Origin: Streptomyces venezuelae ATCC 10712
GTDB taxonomy: Bacteria > Actinomycetota > Actinomycetes > Streptomycetales > Streptomycetaceae
Assembly: GCF_008639165.1 (NCBI RefSeq)
Contig: NZ_CP029197.1
Coordinates: 5,956,001-6,020,000 of the forward strand
Length of the DNA stretch: 64,000 nt
Reading direction: 5' to 3'
The position numbers and the translations under genes were made by a program. Shown piece by piece: positions 50,628 through 59,104 of this stretch. Positions within the stretch are counted from its first letter, which is position 1, and the number at the start of each line of letters is the position of its first letter. The notes under the pieces were generated by a model, which worked only from the letters and a program-made list of their open reading frames with translations, was not told the origin of the DNA and made no database searches.

Positions 50628-53186
50628 GTGCCGCCCGCTGCCGAGACCGTGCTCGACGAGGTCGACGGCAAGGAGGGGACGGGCGGCACCGCGCAGGACC
50701 CGCGCGCCCGGGCGCGCGGGCCGCGCTCCCCGCTCGTCGCCGGACCGCTCTCCGCCGCCGTGCTGACCGCCGTCCTGCTCTGCCTCGCCACCCGGCTCTC
50801 CCGCAGTTATCCCTTCGGGCCGGTGACCAGGAACGTCGTGGACCTGGGCCAGCAATACCTGCCGTTCCACTCCTACTGGCGCGCGTTCCTCCGCGGCGAG
50901 ACCCAGGGCGACGCCTTCCTCAACTGGAACTCGGGCTTCGGCTCCAACTTCCTCGGTGACATCGGCACCTACCTGAGCAGCCCCTTCGACCTGCTCGTCG
51001 TGTTCTTCCCGGCGGACCGCGTCGAACTCGCCCTGTACGTCGTGACCGCCGCCAAGATCACCGCCGCCGGGGCGGCGATGGCGCTGCTGCTCCTGCGGAT
51101 GCGTCCCGGCCCCTGGCCGGTCGCCGCCCTCCTCGGCACGGCGTACGCCCTCTCCGGCTGGACCTTCAACCTCGGCGCCTCCGTTCCGATGTGGCTCGAC
51201 GGTCTGGTCGCCTTCCCGCTGCTCTGCCTGGTCGGCGAGTGGGCCCGCACCGGCCGCCGCCCCGTCCTCGGCCCGCTCGTCGTCGCCCTGGCCTGGATCG
51301 CCAACTTCTACACGGCGTACATGGCCACCGTCGGCGCCGCCGTCGTCCTGCTCGTACGGCTCCTCACCACCGAGGAGACGGCCACCGCACGGCAGCGGCT
51401 CACCGCGGCGCTGCGCGCCGCCCGGGGCGTGCTCATCGGCATCGGCCTCGCCGCGCCGCTCGTCGTGGTCGTCTTCCTCGGCACCAAGGGCGCCGACCCG
51501 ACCCCCGTCGTCCCCTTCGCGCCCGCCGCCTGGCAGGAGGTCGTCGCCCGCTTCCTGCCGGCCACCGCGAGCCTGGCGAGCCCCGCCCTCTTCATCGGGA
51601 CGCCCGCCCTCGCCCTCACCCTCACCCTGCCGTTCAACCGGGCCGTCGCCCCGCGCGTCCGGGCCGGCTGGACGGCCGCGGTCGTCCTGGTGACGCTCTC
51701 CCTCCAGTGGGAACCCACCCATCTGCTCTGGCACGCGGGCGCCTCGCCCAACGGCGGCCCGTACCGTCAGACCTTCGTCCTGTGCGGGCTGCTGATCGTC
51801 GGCGGCTGGTTCTCGGCGGCCCGGGGCGTGCCACGGCCCGCGGCGCTGCTCGGGGGAGGCGCGCTGCTCGGCGCCCTGGCCCTGGCGGCCCGGGGGAGCG
51901 TCGACATCGACCCGTGGACCTACCCGGCCTTCGGGATCGCCGCGGCCCTGGTGCTCGCCGCCGTCCTCGTCGCGCTGCTGGGCGAACGCCGGAACACCGC
52001 GCGCGTACTGCCCGTTCTGGCCGTGGCCCTGCTCCTCGCCGCGCAGGCCGGCGAGGCCGCCGTCACCGGCAAGCGGATCGAGGAACGGCAGCGTGCCGAG
52101 GTCGCCTGGTCCCCCCGGATCGGCCCCTGGCACACGGCCGTGGCAGAGGAGGCGGCCCGCGCGGACGCCTGGCCCCGCCACCGCACGGACCCGGGAGAGG
52201 TCCCCGGCGGGAACGACGTCCTGGTCGTCGGAGGGCAGGGCCCCGACTACTACAGCAGCCTCACCTCGGAGATCACCTCCCGCACCCTGGCCTCCCTGGG
52301 CTTCGGCTTCTACGCCAAGGGCCGGCACCCGGTCACCCTCGACAACCCCGTGACCGACGCCCTGTTCTCCATCGGCACCCGGATCCGCTCGACGCCCACC
52401 GGGCCCGTACGGCAGGACGCCCTGCCCCGCGCCACGGTGTCCGCCGCCACCCGCCCCGTACCGCCGCTGGTCACCGTCCGTCCGGCGGGGCGGCCCGCCA
52501 CCCACCCGGGGGACTCCGCCTTCGCCCGGCAGGAGCGCCTGCTCGGCGCCGACGTGTACGAGCTGCCGCCCGTCACCCGGACCGGACGCACCCTCACCGC
52601 CCGCTGCCCGGCGGGCTCCCAGGTCTGGTTCTGGGGCCCCGAGTACCGCGGCGGAGCGACCCTCGCAGGGGAGCGGCCGGTGCACTTCGAGGGCAAGCCG
52701 CCGGCCGTCCAGGCCCCCATGCGGACGCTCGGGACCGTGCCCGGGTCCGGTGCGGTACGGATCGAGCTGACACCGGAGGCCGAGCGGGGACTGCCCCGCC
52801 AGCCGGTCGGCTGTCTGCTCCAGGACCGGCTGGACTCCGCCGTACGGCAGTTGACCGCCACCGGAGCCACCGAGGTGAGCACCACCGGACACACCGTCAC
52901 GGCCCGACTGCCCCAGGGCAGCACGGGGACCGCCGTGCTCGCCGCGCCCCGGATCTCCGGCTGGCGCTGCGCCGCCGGTGACGCTGAACCCCGCCCCGCG
53001 CGCGCGTACCAGGGCCTCGTCGCCGTACCGCTCGACGGCCGGGCCGCGTCGGTCACGTGCTCCTTCCGGCCACCGGGCCTCACCCTTGGCGGCGCCGTGG
53101 GCGCGGCCGCGCTCCTGGCCCTCCTGGCGACCTGGGCCCTGCACAGGCGGGGCGCCGCGTGGCCGCGCCGGCGGGCGGCCCGGTGA
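50628..53186 (+). CDS. YfhO-family polytopic membrane protein
   Basis: An 852-residue integral membrane protein with about 12-13 transmembrane helices in residues 35-500, a large extracytoplasmic region (about 510-800) and a final helix (GAVGAAALLALLATWAL). The N-terminal block DLGQQYLPFHSYWRAFLRGETQGDAFLNWNSGFGSNFLGDI is the YfhO signature (Asp and Gln in an extracytoplasmic loop), as in GT-C glycosyltransferases that use lipid-linked sugars to decorate teichoic acids. GTG 50628 has a GGAGG site. It is followed after 142 nt by a GT2 gene and a polysialyltransferase-family gene, suggesting cell-surface glycan assembly. Confidence 0.88.
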   Translation: MPPAAETVLDEVDGKEGTGGTAQDPRARARGPRSPLVAGPLSAAVLTAVLLCLATRLSRSYPFGPVTRNVVDLGQQYLPFHSYWRAFLRGETQGDAFLNWNSGFGSNFLGDIGTYLSSPFDLLVVFFPADRVELALYVVTAAKITAAGAAMALLLLRMRPGPWPVAALLGTAYALSGWTFNLGASVPMWLDGLVAFPLLCLVGEWARTGRRPVLGPLVVALAWIANFYTAYMATVGAAVVLLVRLLTTEETATARQRLTAALRAARGVLIGIGLAAPLVVVVFLGTKGADPTPVVPFAPAAWQEVVARFLPATASLASPALFIGTPALALTLTLPFNRAVAPRVRAGWTAAVVLVTLSLQWEPTHLLWHAGASPNGGPYRQTFVLCGLLIVGGWFSAARGVPRPAALLGGGALLGALALAARGSVDIDPWTYPAFGIAAALVLAAVLVALLGERRNTARVLPVLAVALLLAAQAGEAAVTGKRIEERQRAEVAWSPRIGPWHTAVAEEAARADAWPRHRTDPGEVPGGNDVLVVGGQGPDYYSSLTSEITSRTLASLGFGFYAKGRHPVTLDNPVTDALFSIGTRIRSTPTGPVRQDALPRATVSAATRPVPPLVTVRPAGRPATHPGDSAFARQERLLGADVYELPPVTRTGRTLTARCPAGSQVWFWGPEYRGGATLAGERPVHFEGKPPAVQAPMRTLGTVPGSGAVRIELTPEAERGLPRQPVGCLLQDRLDSAVRQLTATGATEVSTTGHTVTARLPQGSTGTAVLAAPRISGWRCAAGDAEPRPARAYQGLVAVPLDGRAASVTCSFRPPGLTLGGAVGAAALLALLATWALHRRGAAWPRRRAAR

Positions 53187-53328
53187 GGACGTTTCCGCGT
53201 GGACTTCGCACGGGGGACGACAAGAGTTCACCCGGAGTGCACGCGCGGATCGTTCGCCCGGAAAAGTGCGGCGTTACCGTACCCGCCGTAGCGGCGTTTA
53301 ACTGTTCGATTCAGTATGGGGATTCCGA

Positions 53329-54294
53329 GTGCCGAAACTGTCCGTCGTCGTACCGTTCCACAATGTCGGGGCATACGCGCCCGACACCCTGCGCAGTCTC
53401 GCGAACAACGCGGATCCGGAATTCGAGTTCCTGCTGATCGACGACTGCTCGACGGACGACACCCCGGAAATCCTCGACCGCTGGCGCGACCGCCTGCCGA
53501 ACGCCACCGTCATCCGGCACGAGACGAACCGCGGTGTCGCCCAGGCGCGCAACACCGGAATCGACGCGGCACGCGGGGACCACCTCACCTTCCTCGACGG
53601 CGACGACTGGTACGCCCCCGGTCACCTGGCCGCCATCGTGGCCGGAATCGAGCGACTGGGCTGCGATTTCGCCCGGACCGACCACGTCCTCTCGGAAGGC
53701 CGCAAGCGGAACATCCGATACGCCCCCGCGAAGCGCCGTGACACCGTGATGGACCCCCGCGACGGAATCTCACCGGCCAGCATGGTGACGATGGTCGACT
53801 ATCCGTTCGTCCCCTTCGGCATTTACAGCGCCCGGCTCTTCGAGAACGGCGCATCGCGTTTCGACACCGCTCTGCGGACCGCCGAGGACCGCCTCTGGGT
53901 ATGGCGGCTCCACCTCAAGGCCCGCACCTTCGCCGCGCTTTCCCAGCACGGCGTCTTCTACCGGCGCGGCGTCACCACCTCCCTCACCCAGATCACCGAC
54001 AACCGGCAGCTGGACTTCATCCCCTCGTACGACACGCTGCTCGACGACGTGTCCCGGGACGAGGAGGCGGACCGCTTCCTCCCGAAGGCGGTCCGCACCT
54101 ACTGCGCGATGATCGCCTTCCACATGGGCAAGGTCGACAAGTACGACCCCGCCGTCGCCAAGCGGCTCCGCGCCGACGTCCGCGACGCGCTGCACCGGAT
54201 GCCGCAGCAGGTCCTCGAAGAGACCCTGGCCACCATGGACACCCCCCGCAGCACCCTCCTCCGGAGCCTGCGCGACACCGTAAGGACCGCCTGA
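53329..54294 (+). CDS. GT2-family glycosyltransferase
   Basis: A 321-residue cytoplasmic glycosyltransferase with a GT-A fold. SVVVPFHNVGAYAPDTL and DDCSTDDTPEIL mark the nucleotide-sugar site, ARNTGIDAARGDHLTFLDGDDWY supplies the DxD-type metal motif, and TAEDRLWVWRLHL contains the E/D catalytic region. The GTG at 53329 is the only start consistent with the N-terminal beta strand, with GGGGA upstream. The stop lies 3 nt before the next start, so it is tightly coupled to the polysialyltransferase-family gene. Confidence 0.9.
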   Translation: MPKLSVVVPFHNVGAYAPDTLRSLANNADPEFEFLLIDDCSTDDTPEILDRWRDRLPNATVIRHETNRGVAQARNTGIDAARGDHLTFLDGDDWYAPGHLAAIVAGIERLGCDFARTDHVLSEGRKRNIRYAPAKRRDTVMDPRDGISPASMVTMVDYPFVPFGIYSARLFENGASRFDTALRTAEDRLWVWRLHLKARTFAALSQHGVFYRRGVTTSLTQITDNRQLDFIPSYDTLLDDVSRDEEADRFLPKAVRTYCAMIAFHMGKVDKYDPAVAKRLRADVRDALHRMPQQVLEETLATMDTPRSTLLRSLRDTVRTA

Positions 54295-54297
54295 CCC

Positions 54298-55680
54298 ATG
54301 GCCCCCGCCCCCGACAAGGCACCGGCGCTCGCCCCGGCCACCGACGGCCGCCCGGTCCAGATCTTCCAGGTGTCCACCCTGTACGGCGCCGCCACCCTCG
54401 CCGCCTCCCTGGACGCCGGACAGTTCGGCCCCCGCGCGCAGGCCCGCCGGCTCCTGCTGATCTCGCGCAACGCCGAGATCCCGGAGACCGCGCTCCGCAT
54501 GGAGGGCATGACCGGCTACGAGCGGATCGCCGCCCGCTTCGACGGCGTCCTCGACTGGAACGAGACGATCCACCCGTACCACCCCGCCGCCTGGGCCCCG
54601 CGCCCCGAGGAGGCCCCGCTCTGGCAGCGCGTGCTGCGCACCGCGTGGGACCTCGGCAGCGCCCCGGTGGAGCTGATCGTCGAGTCCATCCAGGTCAACC
54701 CCGCCAAGGCACTGGCCGGCACGTTCCCCGAGAGCGCCCTCCACGTCTACGCGGACGGCCTCATGAGCTACGGCCCGACCCGCAACGACCTCGCCCAGTC
54801 GATCGCCTGCCGCGTCCGGCGGGTGCTCCACCTCGACCTGGTGCCGGGCCTGCGGCCCCTCCTCCTCAGCGAGTACGGCATCGAGCCCGAGCTGGTCCCC
54901 GACGACGCCTTCCGTACGGTCCTCGCCGAGATCGCCGAGGACGCGGCCGACGACCCGGAGATCACGCGCGCGGCCGCCGCCGGGCCCACGGCCCTGCTGC
55001 TCGGCCAGTACCTCGCCGCCCTCGGCCTCCTCACCGCCGAGGAGGAGGAGGACCTGCACGTGCGCATGCTCCGCGGAGCGGCGGCCGGCGGACACCGCTC
55101 GGTGGTCTTCAAACCGCACCCGACCGCGCCCCCCAGCTACTCCCGGGCCCTCCAGGAGGAGGCGGAGCGCAGCGGGGTCCGGCTGACCGTCCTCGACGGC
55201 CCGCTGCTCGCCGAGACCTTCTACGAGCGGTGCGCGCCCCGGCTCGTCGTCGGCTGCTTCTCCACGGCGATGCTCACCGCCGCGGTCTACTACGGCATCC
55301 CCGTCGCGCGCGTGGGCACGGCCGAGGTCCTCGAACGGCTCACCCCCTACGAGAACAGCAACCGGATTCCGCTCACCGTCGTCGACCACCTGATCGCCGA
55401 CCTGGAAGGCGGCGAGGAGCCCTCGGTCCCCGGAGCGGCCCCCGACTCGCTCACACCGCTCGTCCGCGCCGTCGGCTACTGCATGCGGCACAAGAGCCAC
55501 CCGGGCCTGCGGGACGAGACCGTCCGCTACCTGGCCGGGCACTACGCCGAGCCGGGCATCGCCCACCACTTCGACGCCGAACGGCTCGGCCGGCTCGGCC
55601 TGCCGGGCGGAGTGCCGACGGCGGACCGCGGCACGACCTCCCGGCTCCGCCGCGGACTCGCACGGTCGCGCCGGGGCTGA
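54298..55680 (+). CDS. Alpha-2,8-polysialyltransferase-family protein
   Basis: A 460-residue protein resembling the polysialyltransferase family (POLYST domain). Conserved blocks are QIFQVSTLYGAATLAASLD (residues 18-36), ALHVYADGLMSYGPTRN (DG-x-MSYG, near 147), VVFKPHPTAPPSYS (KPHP, near 270) and VGCFSTAMLTAAVYYGIPVARVG (S/T-A, near 317). HP and SS/T are the motifs that act in bacterial sialyltransferases. Streptomycetes lack sialic acid but make poly-Kdn teichulosonic acid, so a nonulosonic-acid polymer is a reasonable product. No Kdn or sialate synthase gene is in the window. Confidence 0.82.
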   Translation: MAPAPDKAPALAPATDGRPVQIFQVSTLYGAATLAASLDAGQFGPRAQARRLLLISRNAEIPETALRMEGMTGYERIAARFDGVLDWNETIHPYHPAAWAPRPEEAPLWQRVLRTAWDLGSAPVELIVESIQVNPAKALAGTFPESALHVYADGLMSYGPTRNDLAQSIACRVRRVLHLDLVPGLRPLLLSEYGIEPELVPDDAFRTVLAEIAEDAADDPEITRAAAAGPTALLLGQYLAALGLLTAEEEEDLHVRMLRGAAAGGHRSVVFKPHPTAPPSYSRALQEEAERSGVRLTVLDGPLLAETFYERCAPRLVVGCFSTAMLTAAVYYGIPVARVGTAEVLERLTPYENSNRIPLTVVDHLIADLEGGEEPSVPGAAPDSLTPLVRAVGYCMRHKSHPGLRDETVRYLAGHYAEPGIAHHFDAERLGRLGLPGGVPTADRGTTSRLRRGLARSRRG

Positions 55681-55699
55681 GCCCGCCGGGGCACCTCGG

Positions 55700-55719
55700 G
55701 GGCGTCGCACCGGACGCCC
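55700..55719. terminator. Short hairpin between convergent genes
   Basis: GGGCGTC (55700-55706) pairs with GACGCCC (55713-55719). It lies between the convergent polysialyltransferase and VOC genes. Confidence 0.5.
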
Positions 55720-55726
55720 GCCGGGG

Positions 55727-56500
55727 TCACGGGGCGGCGGACCTGACCAGGGTGAAGACCGCGCCCTCCGGGTCCGCCACCAGGGCGAGCCGCCCCGCCA
55801 TGGCGTCGCGCGGCGGGCGCAGCACGTGCCCGCCGAGCTGGAGCACCAGCCGGGCGGCCGCGTCGGTGTCGGCGACCTCGAAGTACGTCATCCAGTGCGG
55901 CCCCCGGTCCCGGGGCAGCGCGTTGCCGACGCCGTGCAGCGAGGCCACCGGGGAGCCGTCCACGAGGAGCGTGGCGTAGTCGTGGTCGGCGGAGACGACC
56001 GGCTCCACCTCGTAGCCGAAGACGGTCCGGTAGAACTTGCCGACCGAGGACGTCTCGTAGGTGAGCAGCTCGTTCCACACCGGCGTCCCGGGCGGGCCCG
56101 CCGTCGCCGTGCCGTGGTGCGCCTCCGCCTGCCAGACGCCGAAGACCGCGCCCACCGGGTCGGAGCAGATCGCCAGCCGGCCGGCCTCGCCCGCGTCCAG
56201 CGGCCCCACGGCCACGGTGCCGCCGCAGCACCGGATGCTCTCCGACGTCTCGTGGGCGTCCTCGGTGGCCAGATACGGCGTCCAGGCGATCGGCAGATGC
56301 CGGTCGGGCGGCAGCTGGCCGATGCCCGCCACCTCCTTGCCGCCGAGCAGCGCGCGGACGTACGGCCCGAGGTGCTGGGGACCGGGCTCGAACTCCCAGT
56401 CGAAGAGTGCGTTGTAGAACTCCTGCGTGGCATCAAGCCCGTGCACCATCAGGCTCACCCAGCAGGGTGTGCCGGGCGTCCGCCGAGTCGCCTCGGTCAT
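55727..56500 (-). CDS. Tandem VOC-domain protein (glyoxalase/bleomycin-resistance fold)
   Basis: A 257-residue protein with two vicinal-oxygen-chelate modules (about residues 10-125 and 135-255). Each has an N-terminal strand ending W.SLMVHGLDATQEFYNALF or WNELLTYETSSVGKFYRTVF, and a C-terminal strand containing DPVGAVFGVW or DPEGAVFTLV, where the metal-binding Glu normally sits. The metal His residues are not clearly conserved, so it may bind rather than transform its ligand. It resembles the hydroxylase-like CFP30B group of actinobacteria. Function unknown. Confidence 0.87.
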   Translation of the reverse strand: MTEATRRTPGTPCWVSLMVHGLDATQEFYNALFDWEFEPGPQHLGPYVRALLGGKEVAGIGQLPPDRHLPIAWTPYLATEDAHETSESIRCCGGTVAVGPLDAGEAGRLAICSDPVGAVFGVWQAEAHHGTATAGPPGTPVWNELLTYETSSVGKFYRTVFGYEVEPVVSADHDYATLLVDGSPVASLHGVGNALPRDRGPHWMTYFEVADTDAAARLVLQLGGHVLRPPRDAMAGRLALVADPEGAVFTLVRSAAP

Positions 56501-56675
56501 CGTGACTCTCTCCTCGGACCATCGTCGTGGCCGTGTCCCCGTCCGATGGTGTCACCGACGGAGCCCCGGCGCGCCCCGGTCGCACCAAAGAGTGGCCTGA
56601 TCCCGCGGCGGCGACGCGGGGGAGGAGGCCGGGTTCGTGCCCCCGCGGCCGCGCGGCTGCGCGAGGATGGCACCC

Positions 56676-57503
56676 ATGAAGCCCATCATCTCCGCAAGCG
56701 AACTGCTGAGCGAGTCGGCCGGGGCCCGGCCGCCGGTCCTGCTGGACGTCCGCTGGACCCTGGGAGGCCCGCCCGGACGCCCCGCGTACGAGGCCGGGCA
56801 CCTCCCCGGCGCGGTCTACGTCGACCTGGACTCGGAGCTGGCCGGGCCGCCCGGGGGCGGGGGGCGCCACCCGCTGCCCGAGCCGGAGGCCTTCGGGGCA
56901 GTGATGCGCCGGGCCGGTGTCTCGGCGGACACCCCGGTCGTCGTCTACGACGGCGGTCTCGGCTGGGGCGCGGCCCGCGCCTGGTGGCTGCTCCGCTGGG
57001 CGGGTCACCCGGACGTGCGGGTCCTGGACGGGGGCCTCGCGGCCTGGACGGGGGAGCTCACGGAGAAGGTCCCGGCGCCGGAGCCGGGCGACTTCCGGCC
57101 GCGGCCGGGTTCGCTCGGACTGCTCGACGCCGACGGCGCGGCCGCGTTCGCCCGTTCGGGTCTGCTCCTGGACGCGCGGGCGGCCGAGCGGTACCGCGGT
57201 GACGTGGAGCCGATCGACCGGGTCGGCGGGCACATCCCCGGCGCGGTGTCGGCCCCGACGACGGAGAACGTCGACGCCGAGGGGCGCTTCCTGGGGGCCG
57301 ACAGCCTGCGGGACCGTTTCGCCGGTCTCGGCGCGGCCGAGGGGACGCCGGTCGCGGTGTACTGCGGCTCCGGCGTCTCGGGCGCCCATCAGGTCCTGGC
57401 CCTGGAGATCGCCGGCATCCCCGCCGCGCTCTATGCCGGCTCCTGGTCGGAGTGGTCCGCCGACCCGGCCCGCCCGGTGGCCACCGGACCGGACCCGCAG
57501 TAG
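56676..57503 (+). CDS. Sulfurtransferase with two rhodanese domains
   Basis: A 275-residue thiosulfate/3-mercaptopyruvate sulfurtransferase. The N-terminal rhodanese domain (LLDVRWTLGGPPGRPAYEAGHLPGAVYVDLD) is structural, and the C-terminal one carries the catalytic Cys230 in VYCGSGVSGAH. CGSGV(S/T) matches mercaptopyruvate sulfurtransferases better than the CRKGVT of rhodaneses. The ATG at 56676 is preferred over two upstream in-frame ATGs because the homology starts there. It ends in a strong hairpin shared with the convergent sepH. Confidence 0.9.
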   Translation: MKPIISASELLSESAGARPPVLLDVRWTLGGPPGRPAYEAGHLPGAVYVDLDSELAGPPGGGGRHPLPEPEAFGAVMRRAGVSADTPVVVYDGGLGWGAARAWWLLRWAGHPDVRVLDGGLAAWTGELTEKVPAPEPGDFRPRPGSLGLLDADGAAAFARSGLLLDARAAERYRGDVEPIDRVGGHIPGAVSAPTTENVDAEGRFLGADSLRDRFAGLGAAEGTPVAVYCGSGVSGAHQVLALEIAGIPAALYAGSWSEWSADPARPVATGPDPQ

Positions 57504-57516
57504 TCCGCGGTACGAC

Positions 57517-57549
57517 GAGGGGCCCGCACCGGCCGGGTGCGGGCCCCTC
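57517..57549. terminator. Bidirectional hairpin terminator
   Basis: GAGGGGCCCGCACC (57517-57530) pairs perfectly with GGTGCGGGCCCCTC (57536-57549), 14 nt after the sulfurtransferase stop and 56 nt past the sepH stop. Confidence 0.88.
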
Positions 57550-57604
57550 CTCGTACAGCTGGAGCCGGAGCCGCGGAACCGGCGGACCGCCACGGCTCCT
57601 GCCG

Positions 57605-58639
57605 TCAGTCCTGCTTCTTCCGCCGCGTGCCGAAGACGATCTCGTCCCAGCTCGGCACCGCCGCGCGACGGCCCGGGCGGACGCCGTCCGCCTCGGCCTG
57701 GCGGTCCGTGGTGCCGGTGAGGCGGTCCCGGTGGCCCGAGACCGCGCGGGGCATCAGGACGTCCGCGTACGCGGCACCGGCGCCCGCCGACGCGGCCGGG
57801 GCCGGCGGCTCCTCCGCCTCGGCCTCCTCCGCGGGCTCCGAGTCCGGCTGCTCCGGTACGACCATGTCGCCGCGGAAGCTCGGCACGGCCTCCAGGAGGC
57901 TCGTCAGGGAGTCCCGCTCCTCCTCCGGCTCGGCCGGAGCGGAGGCCCGCTCCAGCTGGCGGTGGTCGAGCTGGCGGTCCAGGGCGCGGTCGAGCGGCCT
58001 GTCCCGGGGCAGCCGGGCGATGCGCGGCACGAACGGGAAGCTCGGCTCCGGCGCGGCGGCGATCGTGTCGTCCGTCTCGCCGATCAGGGCCCTGGCCTCG
58101 TCGTCCACGGCCTGGACGAGCCGCCGGGGCGGGTCGTACGTCCAGCTGGCGGTGTGGACCTCGCCCGCGACCCGGTAGACGAGCAGCACCTCCCAGGTGC
58201 CGTCGTCACGGCGCCAGGAGTCCCACTGCACGGTGTCCTTCTCGGCGCCGCGCAGCAGCAGCCGCTCCTGCACGGCCTCGCCGAGCTGGGGGCCGCTGTT
58301 CTCGCCGGGCCTGCGGACCGGGGTCTTGCGGGCGCGCTCCGCCATGAAGGCGCGCTCGGCGAGCACGGGGCCCTCGAAGCGGCGCACGCGGTCGACGGGG
58401 ATCCCGGCCATCTGGGCGACCTCCTCCGCGGAGGCACCGGCCCTTATACGGGCCTGGATGTCGCGGGGGCGGAGGTGGCTCTCCACCTCGATCTCGATCT
58501 GGCCGAGGCGCGCGCGGTCGTTGCGCACGGCGGCGCGGAGCCGCTCGTCGATCGGAAGTGTGTACTCCGTGCTGTCAGCAGCCTTCAGCACCAGTCGTGT
58601 GCCGTCGTTGGAGACGGCCACGACACGCAGTTCGGGCAT
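57605..58639 (-). CDS. sepH: Septation protein SepH
   Basis: A 344-residue division protein that stimulates FtsZ filament assembly during vegetative and sporulation septation. The N-terminal DUF3071 domain (residues 1-190) contains MPELRVVAVSNDGTRLVLK, a helix-turn-helix-like segment (ASAEEVAQMAGIPVDRVRRFEGPVLAERAFMAERA) and LLVYRVAGEVHTASWTYDPP. The rest is acidic and disordered, ending in PSWDEIVFGTRRKKQD, the conserved SepH C-terminal tail. The ATG at 58639 has GGGAGG upstream; an upstream in-frame ATG at 58726 is not used. In S. coelicolor the counterpart is SCO5855. Confidence 0.95.
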   Translation of the reverse strand: MPELRVVAVSNDGTRLVLKAADSTEYTLPIDERLRAAVRNDRARLGQIEIEVESHLRPRDIQARIRAGASAEEVAQMAGIPVDRVRRFEGPVLAERAFMAERARKTPVRRPGENSGPQLGEAVQERLLLRGAEKDTVQWDSWRRDDGTWEVLLVYRVAGEVHTASWTYDPPRRLVQAVDDEARALIGETDDTIAAAPEPSFPFVPRIARLPRDRPLDRALDRQLDHRQLERASAPAEPEEERDSLTSLLEAVPSFRGDMVVPEQPDSEPAEEAEAEEPPAPAASAGAGAAYADVLMPRAVSGHRDRLTGTTDRQAEADGVRPGRRAAVPSWDEIVFGTRRKKQD

Positions 58640-59104
58640 GGGGACCTCCCGGGTGGTGCCTGCCGACGTCACGTGCGTCGCTGCTTCCGCTAGTCGAGTG
58701 TGGCCTGCCCGGGTGCAGCCTGCCACTACCTTGCCGAGTTGCCCGGCGTGTCGGGCGTGGACCCTGGAGCGCCGTTATGACACGGTGACCTGTTGGCTAC
58801 CCGGAGTGACAGGCTGTCACTCTGTGCAGTCGGTTCCCGTGCGATGCCGCGGCGCCGCCGGTTCGAGCGCCGTGTCCGGCCCCCTCCCCTTGATCCAGGG
58901 CACCCGTGAAGGCGTCCGGACCCAGGGTTCGCCAATGTACTCCATTCGGGCCACCTGGGTGGACCGGCGCGCCGCTCAACTTCTCGGGCGGTACGGGAGT
59001 TGAGTCTCCGCGATCTTCCCCCTTACGTGTCGCTCTTCACAGAAAGAGCAGAAACGGAACTATTCCCTTCGCCCATTTGTCCCTTCTGGGTACAAGGCGA
59101 ACAG
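58640..59104. other. 465-nt divergent intergenic region (sepH / mucin-like membrane protein)
   Basis: No gene is supported in this stretch. Open frames crossing it lack coding character. It contains the perfect palindrome at 58804-58822 and must hold both divergent promoters. An A/T-richer patch at 59035-59100 precedes the rightward gene. Confidence 0.5.
58804..58822. promoter_or_regulatory. 19-nt palindrome upstream of sepH
   Basis: GAGTGACAG-G-CTGTCACTC has perfect 9-nt arms around a single base. The outer TGAC/GTCA pairs match the spacing of the BldD consensus, but the central three bases do not. Candidate operator for a dimeric regulator. Confidence 0.5.

Noticed and set aside
53187..53328. 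A distinct small gene between YfhO and GT2
   Set aside because: Open frames here are continuations of shadows, and the region is better read as the promoter and leader of the GT2 gene.
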